From: CAWBRT01 sp050015355
GTDB lineage: Bacteria > Acidobacteriota > Terriglobia > Terriglobales > Acidobacteriaceae
Assembly: GCA_050015355.1 (NCBI GenBank)
Contig: JBEKBO010000119.1
Location: forward strand, 1-14,063
Direction of reading: 5' to 3'
DNA length: 14,063 nt
The translations under genes were made by a program, and so were the position numbers. Shown piece after piece: positions 1-7,108 of the stretch (its first letter is position 1; the number at the start of each line of letters is the position of its first letter). The notes under the pieces were generated by a model. It made no database searches, was not told where the DNA came from, and saw only the letters and a program-made list of their open reading frames with translations.

Positions 1-134
1 GACGTGGCTTCAGTCGAGGTTTACCACCTCCGCTGGGGCCGCATTGGTCGGCTAGAATCAACTGAGTTTCCAAAACCACCCTTGCCCCCGCCTGTTCGTT
101 AGCTTATCGACGGATTAGGGTGAGAGAAATGCGC

Positions 135-163
135 TTGACATTGCGTTTAGGCCAGCCCAAAAT
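135..163 (+). promoter_or_regulatory. Candidate sigma70-type promoter for the sugar-acid cluster
   Basis: A perfect -35 hexamer TTGACA (135-140) is followed after 17 nt by CAAAAT (158-163), which matches 4 of 6 positions of TATAAT. The spacing is ideal but the -10 is weak. A start near 170 would place both downstream inverted repeats inside the 5' untranslated leader. Assigned by pattern only. Confidence 0.35.
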
Positions 164-202
164 GCAGGGTTATCCTGCGCTTTGAAAAACTGGGAGATCG
201 AC

Positions 203-249
203 TCGGGAACTTGGCGCAAGCCGGGTTTTTCTTTGCGCCAATTTCCCGA
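203..249. repeat. Long inverted repeat (17-bp arms) in the kinase leader
   Basis: Arms 203-219 and 233-249 are complementary at 16 of 17 positions (the only mismatch is 210/242), around a 13-nt loop at 220-232. The inner core is TTGGCGCAA / TTGCGCCAA. The right arm is followed by CAGAG, not a T-run, so it is not a canonical intrinsic terminator. It could be an RNA hairpin in the leader, a protein-binding site, or a relic of a palindromic repeat element. Confidence 0.7.
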
Positions 250-258
250 CAGAGACAG

Positions 259-277
259 CGTCTCACATATTGAGACG
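259..277. promoter_or_regulatory. Operator-like perfect palindrome upstream of the kinase gene
   Basis: CGTCTCA (259-265) and TGAGACG (271-277) form a perfect 7-bp inverted repeat with a 5-nt spacer CATAT. This is the geometry expected for a dimeric repressor site. It lies 53 bp before the ATG at 331 and downstream of the candidate promoter, so roadblock-type repression is plausible. No regulator gene is visible here, so the cognate protein is unknown. Confidence 0.45.
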
Positions 278-330
278 TAACATGAATGCTGGCTGCAACG
301 ATGGCTGCATTGCCTCGGTAAGGTGAGCCA

Positions 331-1425
331 ATGGCGCTGAAGATACGTGAAAAAAAAGAATGCCGCTGGGACGCGGTGGCCCTGGGCGAAGTAATGTTGC
401 GGCTCGACCCCGTCGACAAGCGGATTTGGACTGCTCGTTCGTTTGACGTCTACGAAGGCGGCGGTGAGTACAATGTCGCGCGCGGACTGAAGCGTTGCTT
501 CGGTCTGGATACTGCGATCGTAACCGCGTTTGCCAACAATCCGGTTGGACTCTTGCTGCAAGACCTGATCTACCAAGGCGGCGTCGATCAGTCGTTGGTG
601 CGTTGGATGGAGTTCGACGGCGTTGGGCGAACGGTGCGCAACGGCTTGAATTTCACGGAGCGAGGGTTCGGAGTTCGTGCCGCGCTGGGTTGCTCGGACC
701 GCGGCCATACGGCGGTTTCGCAGCTCAAGGCCGGCGACATCGATTGGAACGAAATTTTCGGAAAGACCGGAGCCCGCTGGTTCCACACCGGCGGTATCTT
801 CGCCGCTCTGTCGGAGACGACGCCGGCGGTCGCCATGGAGGCGATGCAGGCGGCCCATCGGCATGGCGTAATTGTCTCCTACGATTTGAACTACCGCGAG
901 TCGCTCTGGAAGGCCGTGGGCGGCAAGAAGCGGGCGCAGCAAGTCAATCGCGAGTTGGCTCCGCTGGTGGACGTGATGCTCGGCAACGAGGAAGACTTTT
1001 CGGCGGCGCTTGGCTTTGAAGTGCCGGGGATGGACGAGCACATTTCCAATGTCCAGGTCGAATCGTTCAAGAAGATGATCGAGCAAGTGGTCAAGCAATT
1101 CCCATTCAGCGTGGTGGCTACGACATTGCGCAAAGCAAAGACAGCCAGCCGTAACGATTGGGGAGCAATTTGCTATGCGGACGGACTTTTTTATGAAGCG
1201 GCCATGCGTCAGGACCTTGAAATCTACGATCGCGTTGGCGGTGGCGATTCGTTTGCCTCAGGACTGATCTACGGATTCTTGTCCGGCCAGGGACCGCAGT
1301 GGGCGGTCGAGTGCGGAGCGGCACACGGAGCGCTTGCCATGACGACACCGGGCGACACCACCATGGCAACGTTGAAGGAAGTGACCCAGGTGATGCGGGG
1401 AGTGGGCGCACGCATTGCGCGCTAG
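331..1425 (+). CDS. kdgK: PfkB-family sugar kinase, probable 2-keto-3-deoxygluconate kinase
   Basis: This 364-residue cytoplasmic protein belongs to the PfkB/ribokinase family, and its probable role is ATP-dependent phosphorylation of 2-keto-3-deoxygluconate to KDPG. Visible features are an N-terminal GGGEYNVARGL substrate-site motif at 43-53 (family form GGxxxNvA), YDLNYRESLW at 184-193, GNEED at 218-222, and the C-terminal anion-hole/catalytic motif DRVGGGDSFASG at 300-311, with Asp306 as the expected base. It is roughly 50 residues longer than typical KdgK. The N-terminal extension and long inserts match a kinase type I recall from Acidobacteriota and Verrucomicrobiota. The ATG at 331 is preceded by AAGGTGAG (320-327). 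An Eda-type aldolase follows 57 bp later, which supports the substrate assignment. The exact sugar acid is inferred, not seen. Confidence 0.82.
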   Translation: MALKIREKKECRWDAVALGEVMLRLDPVDKRIWTARSFDVYEGGGEYNVARGLKRCFGLDTAIVTAFANNPVGLLLQDLIYQGGVDQSLVRWMEFDGVGRTVRNGLNFTERGFGVRAALGCSDRGHTAVSQLKAGDIDWNEIFGKTGARWFHTGGIFAALSETTPAVAMEAMQAAHRHGVIVSYDLNYRESLWKAVGGKKRAQQVNRELAPLVDVMLGNEEDFSAALGFEVPGMDEHISNVQVESFKKMIEQVVKQFPFSVVATTLRKAKTASRNDWGAICYADGLFYEAAMRQDLEIYDRVGGGDSFASGLIYGFLSGQGPQWAVECGAAHGALAMTTPGDTTMATLKEVTQVMRGVGARIAR

Positions 1426-1482
1426 GGCCGGCGGTGTTGATCGCCCCCGCGCCTGATGAAGATGAAAGGGATAAGCGGAAAA

Positions 1483-2139
1483 ATGACGAAAGCGGAAATA
1501 ACCAAGAAGATCGTCGATATTGGAGTAGTACCCGTTGTGCGTGCCTCATCCGCTGCCCAGGCAATAGCCGCGGCCGAAGCGGTCTGCGCGGGGGGCATTT
1601 CCGTTGTCGAAGTTACGATGACGGTGCCGGGCGCGGTCGAGGTGATCGCGCAGCTCGTAAAGACAATGAGCAGTGCGGTCCTGGTGGGAGCGGGAACCGT
1701 GCTGAATGCCGATAGCGCCCGGCGGTGCCTGGACGCGGGAGCGCAGTTCCTGGTGAGTCCTGGCTTCGACCTGGAGACGGTGAAATTTGCAAATGGTAAA
1801 GGCGTGCTGATAATCGCCGGGGCGTTGACCCCGACGGAGGTGATCACCGCCTGGAATGCCGGATCGGACTTCGTGAAAATCTTTCCGTGCGGCAATGTCG
1901 GAGGCGCCAAGTACATCAAGGCGCTCAAGGGCCCCCTGCCACAAATCCCAATGATACCGACCGGCGGTGTCAATCTGAACACGGCGGCGGAGTTCATTCA
2001 AGCGGGCTCGGCGGCCTTGGGCATCGGCGGAGAGTTGATCTTGGCTGCCGCGTTGAAATCCGGCAATATGCGGGAGATCACGGAGCTGGCTAAGCAGTAC
2101 GTCTCCATCGTGCGTGAAGCACGAGCGGCAAAAGCGTAA
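1483..2139 (+). CDS. eda: 2-dehydro-3-deoxy-phosphogluconate/galactonate aldolase (Eda-type)
   Basis: Class I (Schiff-base) aldolase of 218 residues that splits KDPG (or KDPGal) into pyruvate and glyceraldehyde 3-phosphate; many family members also act on 4-hydroxy-2-oxoglutarate. The motifs run in order: VVEVTM with the conserved Glu43, GAGTV at 69-73, VSPGF at 91-95, DFVKIFPC with Schiff-base Lys132, and the phosphate-loop TGGV at 160-163. The arginine that follows the Glu in E. coli Eda (Arg49) is Thr47 here. I recall this from the thermophile-type KDPG aldolases, and it may alter substrate preference. ATG 1483 was chosen because AAAGGG (1465-1470) lies 12 nt upstream and the resulting N-terminus fits the family. 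An in-frame ATG at 1456 would add nine residues. It probably shares a transcript with the kinase. Confidence 0.87.
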   Translation: MTKAEITKKIVDIGVVPVVRASSAAQAIAAAEAVCAGGISVVEVTMTVPGAVEVIAQLVKTMSSAVLVGAGTVLNADSARRCLDAGAQFLVSPGFDLETVKFANGKGVLIIAGALTPTEVITAWNAGSDFVKIFPCGNVGGAKYIKALKGPLPQIPMIPTGGVNLNTAAEFIQAGSAALGIGGELILAAALKSGNMREITELAKQYVSIVREARAAKA

Positions 2140-2191
2140 GTGAGCGCGTCTCCGGTGCGGCGCCAGGTGTGGCAATAGCTTGGGGAGGCAA

Positions 2192-2956
2192 ATGATTGCG
2201 CTGGTTACTGGTGGATCGCGCGGTATCGGGTTTGGAGTTGCCAAGGCGCTGGCGAAAAGCGGGTACGACGTTGTAATCACAGGCCGCCGCGCGGGTGCGG
2301 ATGTTGCTCCGGCGCTGCAGCAGCTTAAGGATTGCGGCGTGGGCGCCGAATACGTTGCGGCAGACGTCTCCAGCAAAAGCGATCGACAGAGCTTGCTGGA
2401 AACAATCGAAAAACATTTTGGCAAGTTGAACGTGCTGGTGAACAATGCGGGCATTGCCCCGCGCGTCCGGGCGGATGTTCTTGAAGCCTCCGAAGACAGT
2501 TTCGATGAACTGATCTCGGTCAACCTGAAGGGTCCCTATTTCCTCACGCAAATGATTGCCAGGTGGATGATCCTGCAAAAGAACACGGACTCCGCTTTCC
2601 GCGGCTGCATCATCAATATAGGGTCAATTTCCGCCACCGTTGCCAGCGTTACCCGCGGCGAGTACTGCATCTCGAAGGCTGGAATTGCCATGGCGACAAG
2701 CCTTTGGGCTGTGCGTCTGGCCGAGTTCGGCATAGCTGTGTACGAAATTCGTCCGGGCATCATCGCAACCGACATGACCGCCGCGGTAAAGAGCAAGTAT
2801 GACGCGCTCATCGCGGGAGGATTGCTGCTGGAAAAACGCTGGGGTACGCCCGACGATGTGGGCAAAGCCGCAGCTATGCTCGCCCGCGGCGACTTGCCCT
2901 ACGCCTCGGGTTCGGCGCTGATCCTGGATGGCGGCCTGACGCTCCCGAGGCTCTAA
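2192..2956 (+). CDS. SDR-family NAD(P)-dependent oxidoreductase (KduD/FabG-like)
   Basis: Classical short-chain dehydrogenase of 254 residues. The nucleotide-binding motif TGGSRGIG is at 6-13, the structural NNAG at 84-87, and the catalytic Asn111, Ser145, Tyr158 and Lys162 have the standard Ser-to-Tyr spacing of 13. The C-terminus has the usual SGSALILDGG segment (239-248). Automatic annotation would call it 3-ketoacyl-ACP reductase. In this cluster a sugar role is likelier, such as reduction of a 4-deoxy-5-hexosulose uronate (KduD/DEH-reductase-like) or dehydrogenation of a sugar acid, but the sequence does not decide it. ATG 2192 follows GGGGAGG (2182-2188), a strong but close ribosome site. 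A TTG at 2180 is in frame but would place that site inside the gene. The gap to the aldolase gene is 52 bp. Confidence 0.85.
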   Translation: MIALVTGGSRGIGFGVAKALAKSGYDVVITGRRAGADVAPALQQLKDCGVGAEYVAADVSSKSDRQSLLETIEKHFGKLNVLVNNAGIAPRVRADVLEASEDSFDELISVNLKGPYFLTQMIARWMILQKNTDSAFRGCIINIGSISATVASVTRGEYCISKAGIAMATSLWAVRLAEFGIAVYEIRPGIIATDMTAAVKSKYDALIAGGLLLEKRWGTPDDVGKAAAMLARGDLPYASGSALILDGGLTLPRL

Positions 2957-3067
2957 TCCTGCGATGCGATTCGGCAGTAGCGCGTCACCACCGTAATCAA
3001 GACAGCCGTAAGCGCTGCTTGCAGTGAATGCCGCGCCGCGTTACCAACGTGCAAAGAGGCGAACGAC

Positions 3068-4213
3068 GTGAAAACAGTGGGAATTATTATGAACGGCGTC
3101 ACCGGCCGGATGGGCACGAATCAGCATCTGATCCGATCGATTCTTGCGATCCGCGCCGAAGGTGGCGTTCGACTGGCGAACGGCGATCGGCTGATGCCCG
3201 ATCCCATCCTGGTGGGGCGCAATGCCGAAAAGGTCAGTGCGCTTGCCAAAGCGCACGGCGTCGAACGCTGGACCACGGACCTCGATGCCGCGCTGGGCAA
3301 TCGGGCGGACACGATTTTTTTCGATGCGGCGACCACGCAGATGCGTCCGGCGCTGCTGCAGAAGGCGATTGCCGCGGGCAAGCATGTCTACTGCGAGAAG
3401 CCGGTGTCGACCAATCTACGCGAGGCTCTTGACTTGGTGCGCGCCGCCAGGGCCGCGGGCATCAAGCACGGCGTCGTGCAGGACAAGCTTTGGCTGCCGG
3501 GACTGCGCAAGCTCAAGATGTTGATCGACTCCGGCTTCTTCGGGCGCATCTTCGCGGTGCGTGGCGAGTTCGGCTACTGGGTGTTTGAAGGCGATCTGCA
3601 GCCCATCCAGCGTCCCTCATGGAACTACCGCAAGGAAGAGGGCGGGGGAATCATCCTCGACATGCTTTGCCACTGGCGCTATGTGCTCGACAACATTTTC
3701 GGCGAGGTGAAAAGCGTCTCCTGCCTGGGCGCGACTCACATCCCAACACGCTGGGACGAAAGCGGAAAGCGTTACCAGGCGACTGCCGACGACGCGGCGT
3801 ATGCCAGCTTCGAGTTGGACGGGGGAATCATCGCGCACATCAATAGCTCATGGTGTGTGCGGGTGCGGCGCGACGATCTGCTCACGTTTCAGGTGGATGG
3901 CACCCACGGGTCCGCGGTCGCGGGGCTCACCGATTGTCGAAGCCAGGCCCGCGTAAACACGCCCAAGCCCGTTTGGAATCCCGATGTCAGGCAGCCGCAC
4001 AATTTCTATGATGACTGGCCGTTGGTGCCCGATACGCAGGTTTACGACAATGCGTTCAAGGCCGAGTGGGAGTTGTTTTTGCGGCACGTGGAGGGCGAGG
4101 GTGCGTTTCCCTGGGACCTGACGGCTGGCGCCAAGGGCGTGCAACTCGTGGAACACGCAATGCGTAGCTGGCGCGAACGCCGGTGGGTGGATGTCCCCGC
4201 GCTCGAGGTTTGA
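3068..4213 (+). CDS. Gfo/Idh/MocA family oxidoreductase
   Basis: NAD(P)-dependent sugar or inositol-type dehydrogenase of 381 residues, predicted cytoplasmic. The N-terminal Rossmann half starts with an unusual glycine motif, NGVTGRMG at 9-16, and has a long insert before the second strand. The family hallmark CEKP is at 109-112, with Lys111 as the expected catalytic lysine. The C-terminal alpha/beta domain follows, with Asp198 and His202 in the position of the usual D-xxx-H pair. The GTG start at 3068 has an AAGAGGC site about 8 nt upstream and agrees with the beginning of the Rossmann fold. Acidobacterial clusters often pair such an enzyme with an SDR and a TIM-barrel isomerase, as here. 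They often also have a dihydrodipicolinate-synthase-like gene, which is absent here. The substrate is unknown. Confidence 0.85.
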   Translation: MKTVGIIMNGVTGRMGTNQHLIRSILAIRAEGGVRLANGDRLMPDPILVGRNAEKVSALAKAHGVERWTTDLDAALGNRADTIFFDAATTQMRPALLQKAIAAGKHVYCEKPVSTNLREALDLVRAARAAGIKHGVVQDKLWLPGLRKLKMLIDSGFFGRIFAVRGEFGYWVFEGDLQPIQRPSWNYRKEEGGGIILDMLCHWRYVLDNIFGEVKSVSCLGATHIPTRWDESGKRYQATADDAAYASFELDGGIIAHINSSWCVRVRRDDLLTFQVDGTHGSAVAGLTDCRSQARVNTPKPVWNPDVRQPHNFYDDWPLVPDTQVYDNAFKAEWELFLRHVEGEGAFPWDLTAGAKGVQLVEHAMRSWRERRWVDVPALEV

Positions 4214-4228
4214 GGCCCGGCTCGGAAC

Positions 4229-4351
4229 GGTTGCATAAAATGTATTGGGGTAGGGCACGGCTTCAGCCGTACCGCTCAGAGACCCAATAAAGATCGGGGC
4301 TTTAGCCCCTGAGGGCATAAACAAGGTCTCGGAGAATTCATTTATGCAACC
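4229..4351. repeat. Composite palindromic intergenic element (REP/MITE-like)
   Basis: The outer inverted ends are GGTTGCATAAA-type sequences at 4229-4242 and 4338-4351 (11 matching terminal bases, then a one-base indel). Inside are two hairpins: ACGGCT-TC-AGCCGT (4257-4270), itself enclosed by TATTGGG (4243-4249) and CCCAATA (4283-4289), and GGGGCT-TT-AGCCCC (4296-4309). No reading frame is present. The 'cacggcttcagccg' and 'ggggctttagcccctgaggg' motifs resemble dispersed repeats I associate with acidobacterial genomes. The element occupies most of the 183-bp gap between the Gfo/Idh and TIM-barrel genes and could also act as an RNA stabiliser or terminator. Confidence 0.65.
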
Positions 4352-4396
4352 ACTTCTGGGTAGCTCTATCGTTCGGATTCACGGGAGTGACGAATC

Positions 4397-5257
4397 ATGT
4401 TAGCTCAACCTGGCCCCGATCTTCTTTCTCTCAATACGGCAACCGTGCGGGCACAATGGACACTTGCCCAGATCATTGAAGGCTGTGCGAAACACCAGAT
4501 CCGCGGCATCTCGCCCTGGCGTGACCAGGTCGCGCAGCTCGGACTAAAAGAAACCGCGCGGCTCATCCGCGACGCCGGACTGAAAGTCAGTGGTCACTGC
4601 CGCGGCGGCATGTTTCCGGCTCCGGACCGCGCCGGACGGCTGGCTGCGGTGGAAGATAACCGGCGAGCGGTGGACGAAGCCGTCGAACTCGGCGCAGCTT
4701 GCCTGGTTATGGTTGTTGGAGGACTGCCCAAAGGGCCGGACGGCAGACCGGTATCGAAGGACATCGCCGGCGCGCGGCAGATGGTGCGCGATGGAATGGC
4801 CGAATTGCTGGAGTACGCGCGCGCGTCGGCCATGCCGCTGGCCATCGAGCCGCTGCACCCGATGTACGCGGGCGACCGTGCCTGCGTCAACACCATGGAG
4901 CACGCCAACGATCTTTGCGACGAATTAGGCAGCGGGGTTGGTATCGCCGTGGACGTGTACCACGTCTGGTGGGACCCGCGGTTGAAAGCTCAGATTGAGC
5001 GTGCGGCGCGTGCCGCCGAAAAGCGGATTCTGGCGTTCCACGTTTGCGACTGGCTGGTTCCCACAATCGATCTGTTGAATGACCGCGGCATGATGGGCGA
5101 CGGAGTCATCGATATTCGGCTGATCCGCTCGTGGGTGGAAGCTGCCGGCTATTGCGGCCTGCACGAGGTGGAGATTTTTTCGGCGGCAAACTGGTGGAAA
5201 CGCAACGGCGACGAAGTGCTGGCGACTTGCCAGGAGCGGCATCGGCAGTACGTATAG
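4397..5257 (+). CDS. Sugar phosphate isomerase/epimerase-like TIM-barrel protein
   Basis: A 286-residue member of the xylose isomerase-like TIM-barrel (AP endonuclease 2) superfamily, predicted to be a metal-dependent sugar isomerase, epimerase or dehydratase. Probable metal ligands are spread through the barrel: Glu151 in AIEPLHPM (149-156), Asp186 in AVDVYHVWWD (184-193), His215 in FHVCDW (214-219), and Glu257 or Glu259 in HEVEIFS (256-262). No signal peptide is seen. ATG 4397 is preceded by GGGAG (4383-4387) at 9 nt. It comes after the composite palindromic element, so it may be expressed separately or at a different level from the genes before it. One possible role is the keto-aldose step expected between the unsaturated uronate and KDG, because no KduI is visible, but that is speculation. 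Confidence 0.82.
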   Translation: MLAQPGPDLLSLNTATVRAQWTLAQIIEGCAKHQIRGISPWRDQVAQLGLKETARLIRDAGLKVSGHCRGGMFPAPDRAGRLAAVEDNRRAVDEAVELGAACLVMVVGGLPKGPDGRPVSKDIAGARQMVRDGMAELLEYARASAMPLAIEPLHPMYAGDRACVNTMEHANDLCDELGSGVGIAVDVYHVWWDPRLKAQIERAARAAEKRILAFHVCDWLVPTIDLLNDRGMMGDGVIDIRLIRSWVEAAGYCGLHEVEIFSAANWWKRNGDEVLATCQERHRQYV

Positions 5258-5469
5258 GTAAAGCTGTTTTGCGCAAATCGCTGCGCTCCCTCAGAATGAC
5301 ACTCAAAAGGCGATTGCGCGAACTTCTGGGACGCGACACTAGCCGTTCTTTAACCGAAGGCGAATGTTATTGACCACAGGAATAAGGGCCGACCATGGTT
5401 TGCCCTTATCCGAAATCTAATTAGCCCAGTCGCAACATTCAATCAGACCGGAATGGATGCTTGCTCCCC
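5258..5469. other. Intergenic region with dispersed-repeat fragment and hairpin
   Basis: No gene is seen. Positions 5277-5301 hold a motif of the type 'tcgctgcgctccctcagaatgaca', which I know as a common dispersed sequence in acidobacterial and related genomes. Positions 5382-5409 hold an inverted repeat listed separately. The GH88 gene begins immediately after. Confidence 0.4.
5382..5409. repeat. Inverted repeat upstream of the GH88 gene
   Basis: ATAAGGGC (5382-5389) and GCCCTTAT (5402-5409) are perfect 8-bp arms. The 12-nt centre itself contains the palindrome ACCATGGT (5392-5399). There is no T-run after it, so it is not an obvious terminator. It sits 60 bp before the GH88 start and fits an operator or a leader hairpin. 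Confidence 0.55.
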
Positions 5470-6837
5470 ATGAAAATCGCCACCAATCTCTCGGCATCGG
5501 ATCTCAAAGCGGCAGTTGGCCGTTTGTTCGAACTCGCGTCGAAGAAGACGCTGGCGCTGAACAAACGGTGGAGCGGGTTAGGCGCTCCGGTTTTCACCGC
5601 CGCCGGCAAATACACGGCTCGCGCCTGGACGCAGTGGACCCAGGGCTTCCAGTACGGCAATGCGTTGCTCTGCTTCGACGTAAGCGGGAACGGCAAGTTG
5701 CTGGAGATTGGCCGTCGCCATACGCTCGACAGCATGGCGGAGCACTTGACGCATACCGGGGTGCACGACCATGGTTTTAACAATCTGTCCACCTATGGCC
5801 ACCTGCGCCGGCTCATGCTGGAAGGCAAGATCGATCGGCAAGAGTGGGAGCTTCGCTTCTACGAATTGGCGTTGAAGGTCAGCGGCGCCGTGCAGGCCGC
5901 GCGATGGACCCCTCTGCCCGGCGGCGATGGCTACATTTATTCGTTCAATGGACCGCATTCGTTGTTCATCGATACGATCCGCACCGTCCGCATCTGTGGC
6001 GTAGCGCATCTGCTCGGACACGCTCTTATCGGCGAGCAGGATCGAAAGATTAATCTGCTGGAGCGGCTTCTCACTCACGCCCGCACCACCGCCAAATACA
6101 ACATCTACTATGGCAAGGGACGCGATAGCTACGATAGGAAAGAACTCCGTGGCCGCACCGTCCACGAGGCGATCTTCAATACGGTCAGTGGCGTTTTTCG
6201 CTGCCCTTCGTCGCAACAGGGATACTCGCCGTTCAGCACGTGGACGCGCGGACTCGCGTGGGCCATGCTCGGCTTTGCCGAAGAGCTGGAGTTTATCCGG
6301 GCTCTGCCGGAGAAGCAGTTCGGCGCCGAGGGCGTAATGAAGAAAACCGCGGCACTGGAGATGCTGCAAAAGGCAGCCGGCGCTACCTGTGATTTCTACA
6401 TCAACAACGCCAGCGCGTCGGATGGCATTTGCTATTGGGATACGGGAGCCCCCAACCTGCACAAGCTGGGCGATTGGCAATCCGTACCGGCCGACCCCTA
6501 TAACGATCACGAACCGGTAGATGCATCGGCCAGCGCCATCGCCGCGCAGGGATTGATCCGGCTTGGCATGTCGCTGGGAGCCAAGGGAAAGGCCTATTTG
6601 CGGGCTGGGCTCGGCATCGCGCAGCAACTGTTGACCGAGCCTTATCTCTCCGTCGATCCAAAGCATGAAGGCATTCTGCTGCACAGCGTCTACCACCGGC
6701 CCAACGGCTGGGATTACATTCCCAAGGGGGCCAAGGTACCGGTGGGCGAATCGAGCATGTGGGGTGACTATCACTTGCTGGAACTGGGGCTGCTCGTGTG
6801 GCGCATGGCTGATCGCGACTACTACACTTTTTTCTGA
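5470..6837 (+). CDS. Glycoside hydrolase family 88 unsaturated glucuronyl hydrolase
   Basis: A 455-residue (alpha/alpha)6-barrel enzyme predicted to hydrolyse the unsaturated uronic acid from the non-reducing end of oligosaccharides made by polysaccharide lyases. It releases a sugar that rearranges spontaneously to the 5-keto-4-deoxyuronate. Family motifs are visible. VHDHGF (98-103) carries Asp100, which matches the first catalytic Asp (Asp88 in Bacillus UGL). SLFIDTIRTV (164-173) carries Asp168, which matches the second (Asp149). GYSPFSTWTRGLAWAMLGFA (251-270) and a later DASASAIAAQG segment also match. No signal peptide is present, so it acts inside the cell. ATG 5470 is preferred; TTG 5461 is in frame and adds three residues, and the ribosome site (GGAT, 5455-5458) does not separate them. 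The product feeds the KDG pathway encoded beside it. Confidence 0.86.
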   Translation: MKIATNLSASDLKAAVGRLFELASKKTLALNKRWSGLGAPVFTAAGKYTARAWTQWTQGFQYGNALLCFDVSGNGKLLEIGRRHTLDSMAEHLTHTGVHDHGFNNLSTYGHLRRLMLEGKIDRQEWELRFYELALKVSGAVQAARWTPLPGGDGYIYSFNGPHSLFIDTIRTVRICGVAHLLGHALIGEQDRKINLLERLLTHARTTAKYNIYYGKGRDSYDRKELRGRTVHEAIFNTVSGVFRCPSSQQGYSPFSTWTRGLAWAMLGFAEELEFIRALPEKQFGAEGVMKKTAALEMLQKAAGATCDFYINNASASDGICYWDTGAPNLHKLGDWQSVPADPYNDHEPVDASASAIAAQGLIRLGMSLGAKGKAYLRAGLGIAQQLLTEPYLSVDPKHEGILLHSVYHRPNGWDYIPKGAKVPVGESSMWGDYHLLELGLLVWRMADRDYYTFF

Positions 6838-7108
6838 AATACCGCACTTCCGGTGTCCGGCATGAAACCCGTTTTTCGGCAGCCTGCTAGACCGGATACG
6901 CGAAAGCTATATCCCTCGAGGGAGCCGGGCGTAGGGGTTCCTGGCAAACGCTTGGCGTTTGCTGGGATGACATCCAGGCCCGGCGGTGATACTTAGGGGT
7001 ATACCGGCTGTGGAATTGCTCTAGCGCGCTGCCCCACAACTTTGCTGCATGGGTTGAGATATGCCATTCCAGTTTCTGGAAGTTCAAAATGTCCATCGCG
7101 GTAGAGCC
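6838..7108. other. Intergenic region with clustered small palindromes
   Basis: No gene is seen between GH88 and dgoK. It contains CCCTCGAGGG (6913-6922), then GCAAACGC-TTG-GCGTTTGC (6944-6962), which is followed by 'tgggatgaca', and an imperfect inverted repeat around a 'ggtgatac...gtatacc' core (about 6984-7005). The middle palindrome has the look of a dispersed palindromic repeat. The others could be regulatory for dgoK. Confidence 0.4.
6944..6962. repeat. Short palindrome, probable dispersed repeat core
   Basis: Perfect 8-bp arms GCAAACGC and GCGTTTGC are separated by TTG. The following 'tgggatgaca' resembles the tail of the repeat motif at 5277-5301 ('tcagaatgaca'), which suggests that both are members or relics of the same repeat type. 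Confidence 0.5.

Larger units (their letters stand above)
1..330. other. Leader/intergenic region upstream of the kinase gene
   Basis: This stretch has no convincing complete gene. Frame 1 is open from the left edge to a TAG at 100-102, which could be the last 33 codons of an upstream gene, but I do not recognise the residues. The remainder carries a candidate promoter (135-163), a long inverted repeat (203-249) and a perfect operator-like palindrome (259-277). It therefore looks like the regulated leader of the downstream catabolic cluster. Confidence 0.5.

Noticed and set aside
1..102. Frame 1 open from the left edge to a TAG, possible tail of an upstream gene
   Set aside because: Only 33 codons are visible, ending in a proline-rich stretch I cannot assign; chance openness is likely at this GC content.
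115..1098. A 327-codon minus-strand frame opposite the kinase gene
   Set aside because: Its residues are low-complexity and match no family, while the plus strand encodes a clear PfkB kinase. It is a shadow frame of a GC-rich gene.
1546..2523. A 325-codon minus-strand frame across the aldolase and SDR genes
   Set aside because: It spans two well-supported genes on the opposite strand and shows no recognisable domain.
5578..6774. A 398-codon minus-strand frame opposite GH88
   Set aside because: The length is explained by codon bias of the GH88 gene, whose catalytic motifs are on the plus strand; there is no domain or ribosome site for the antisense frame.
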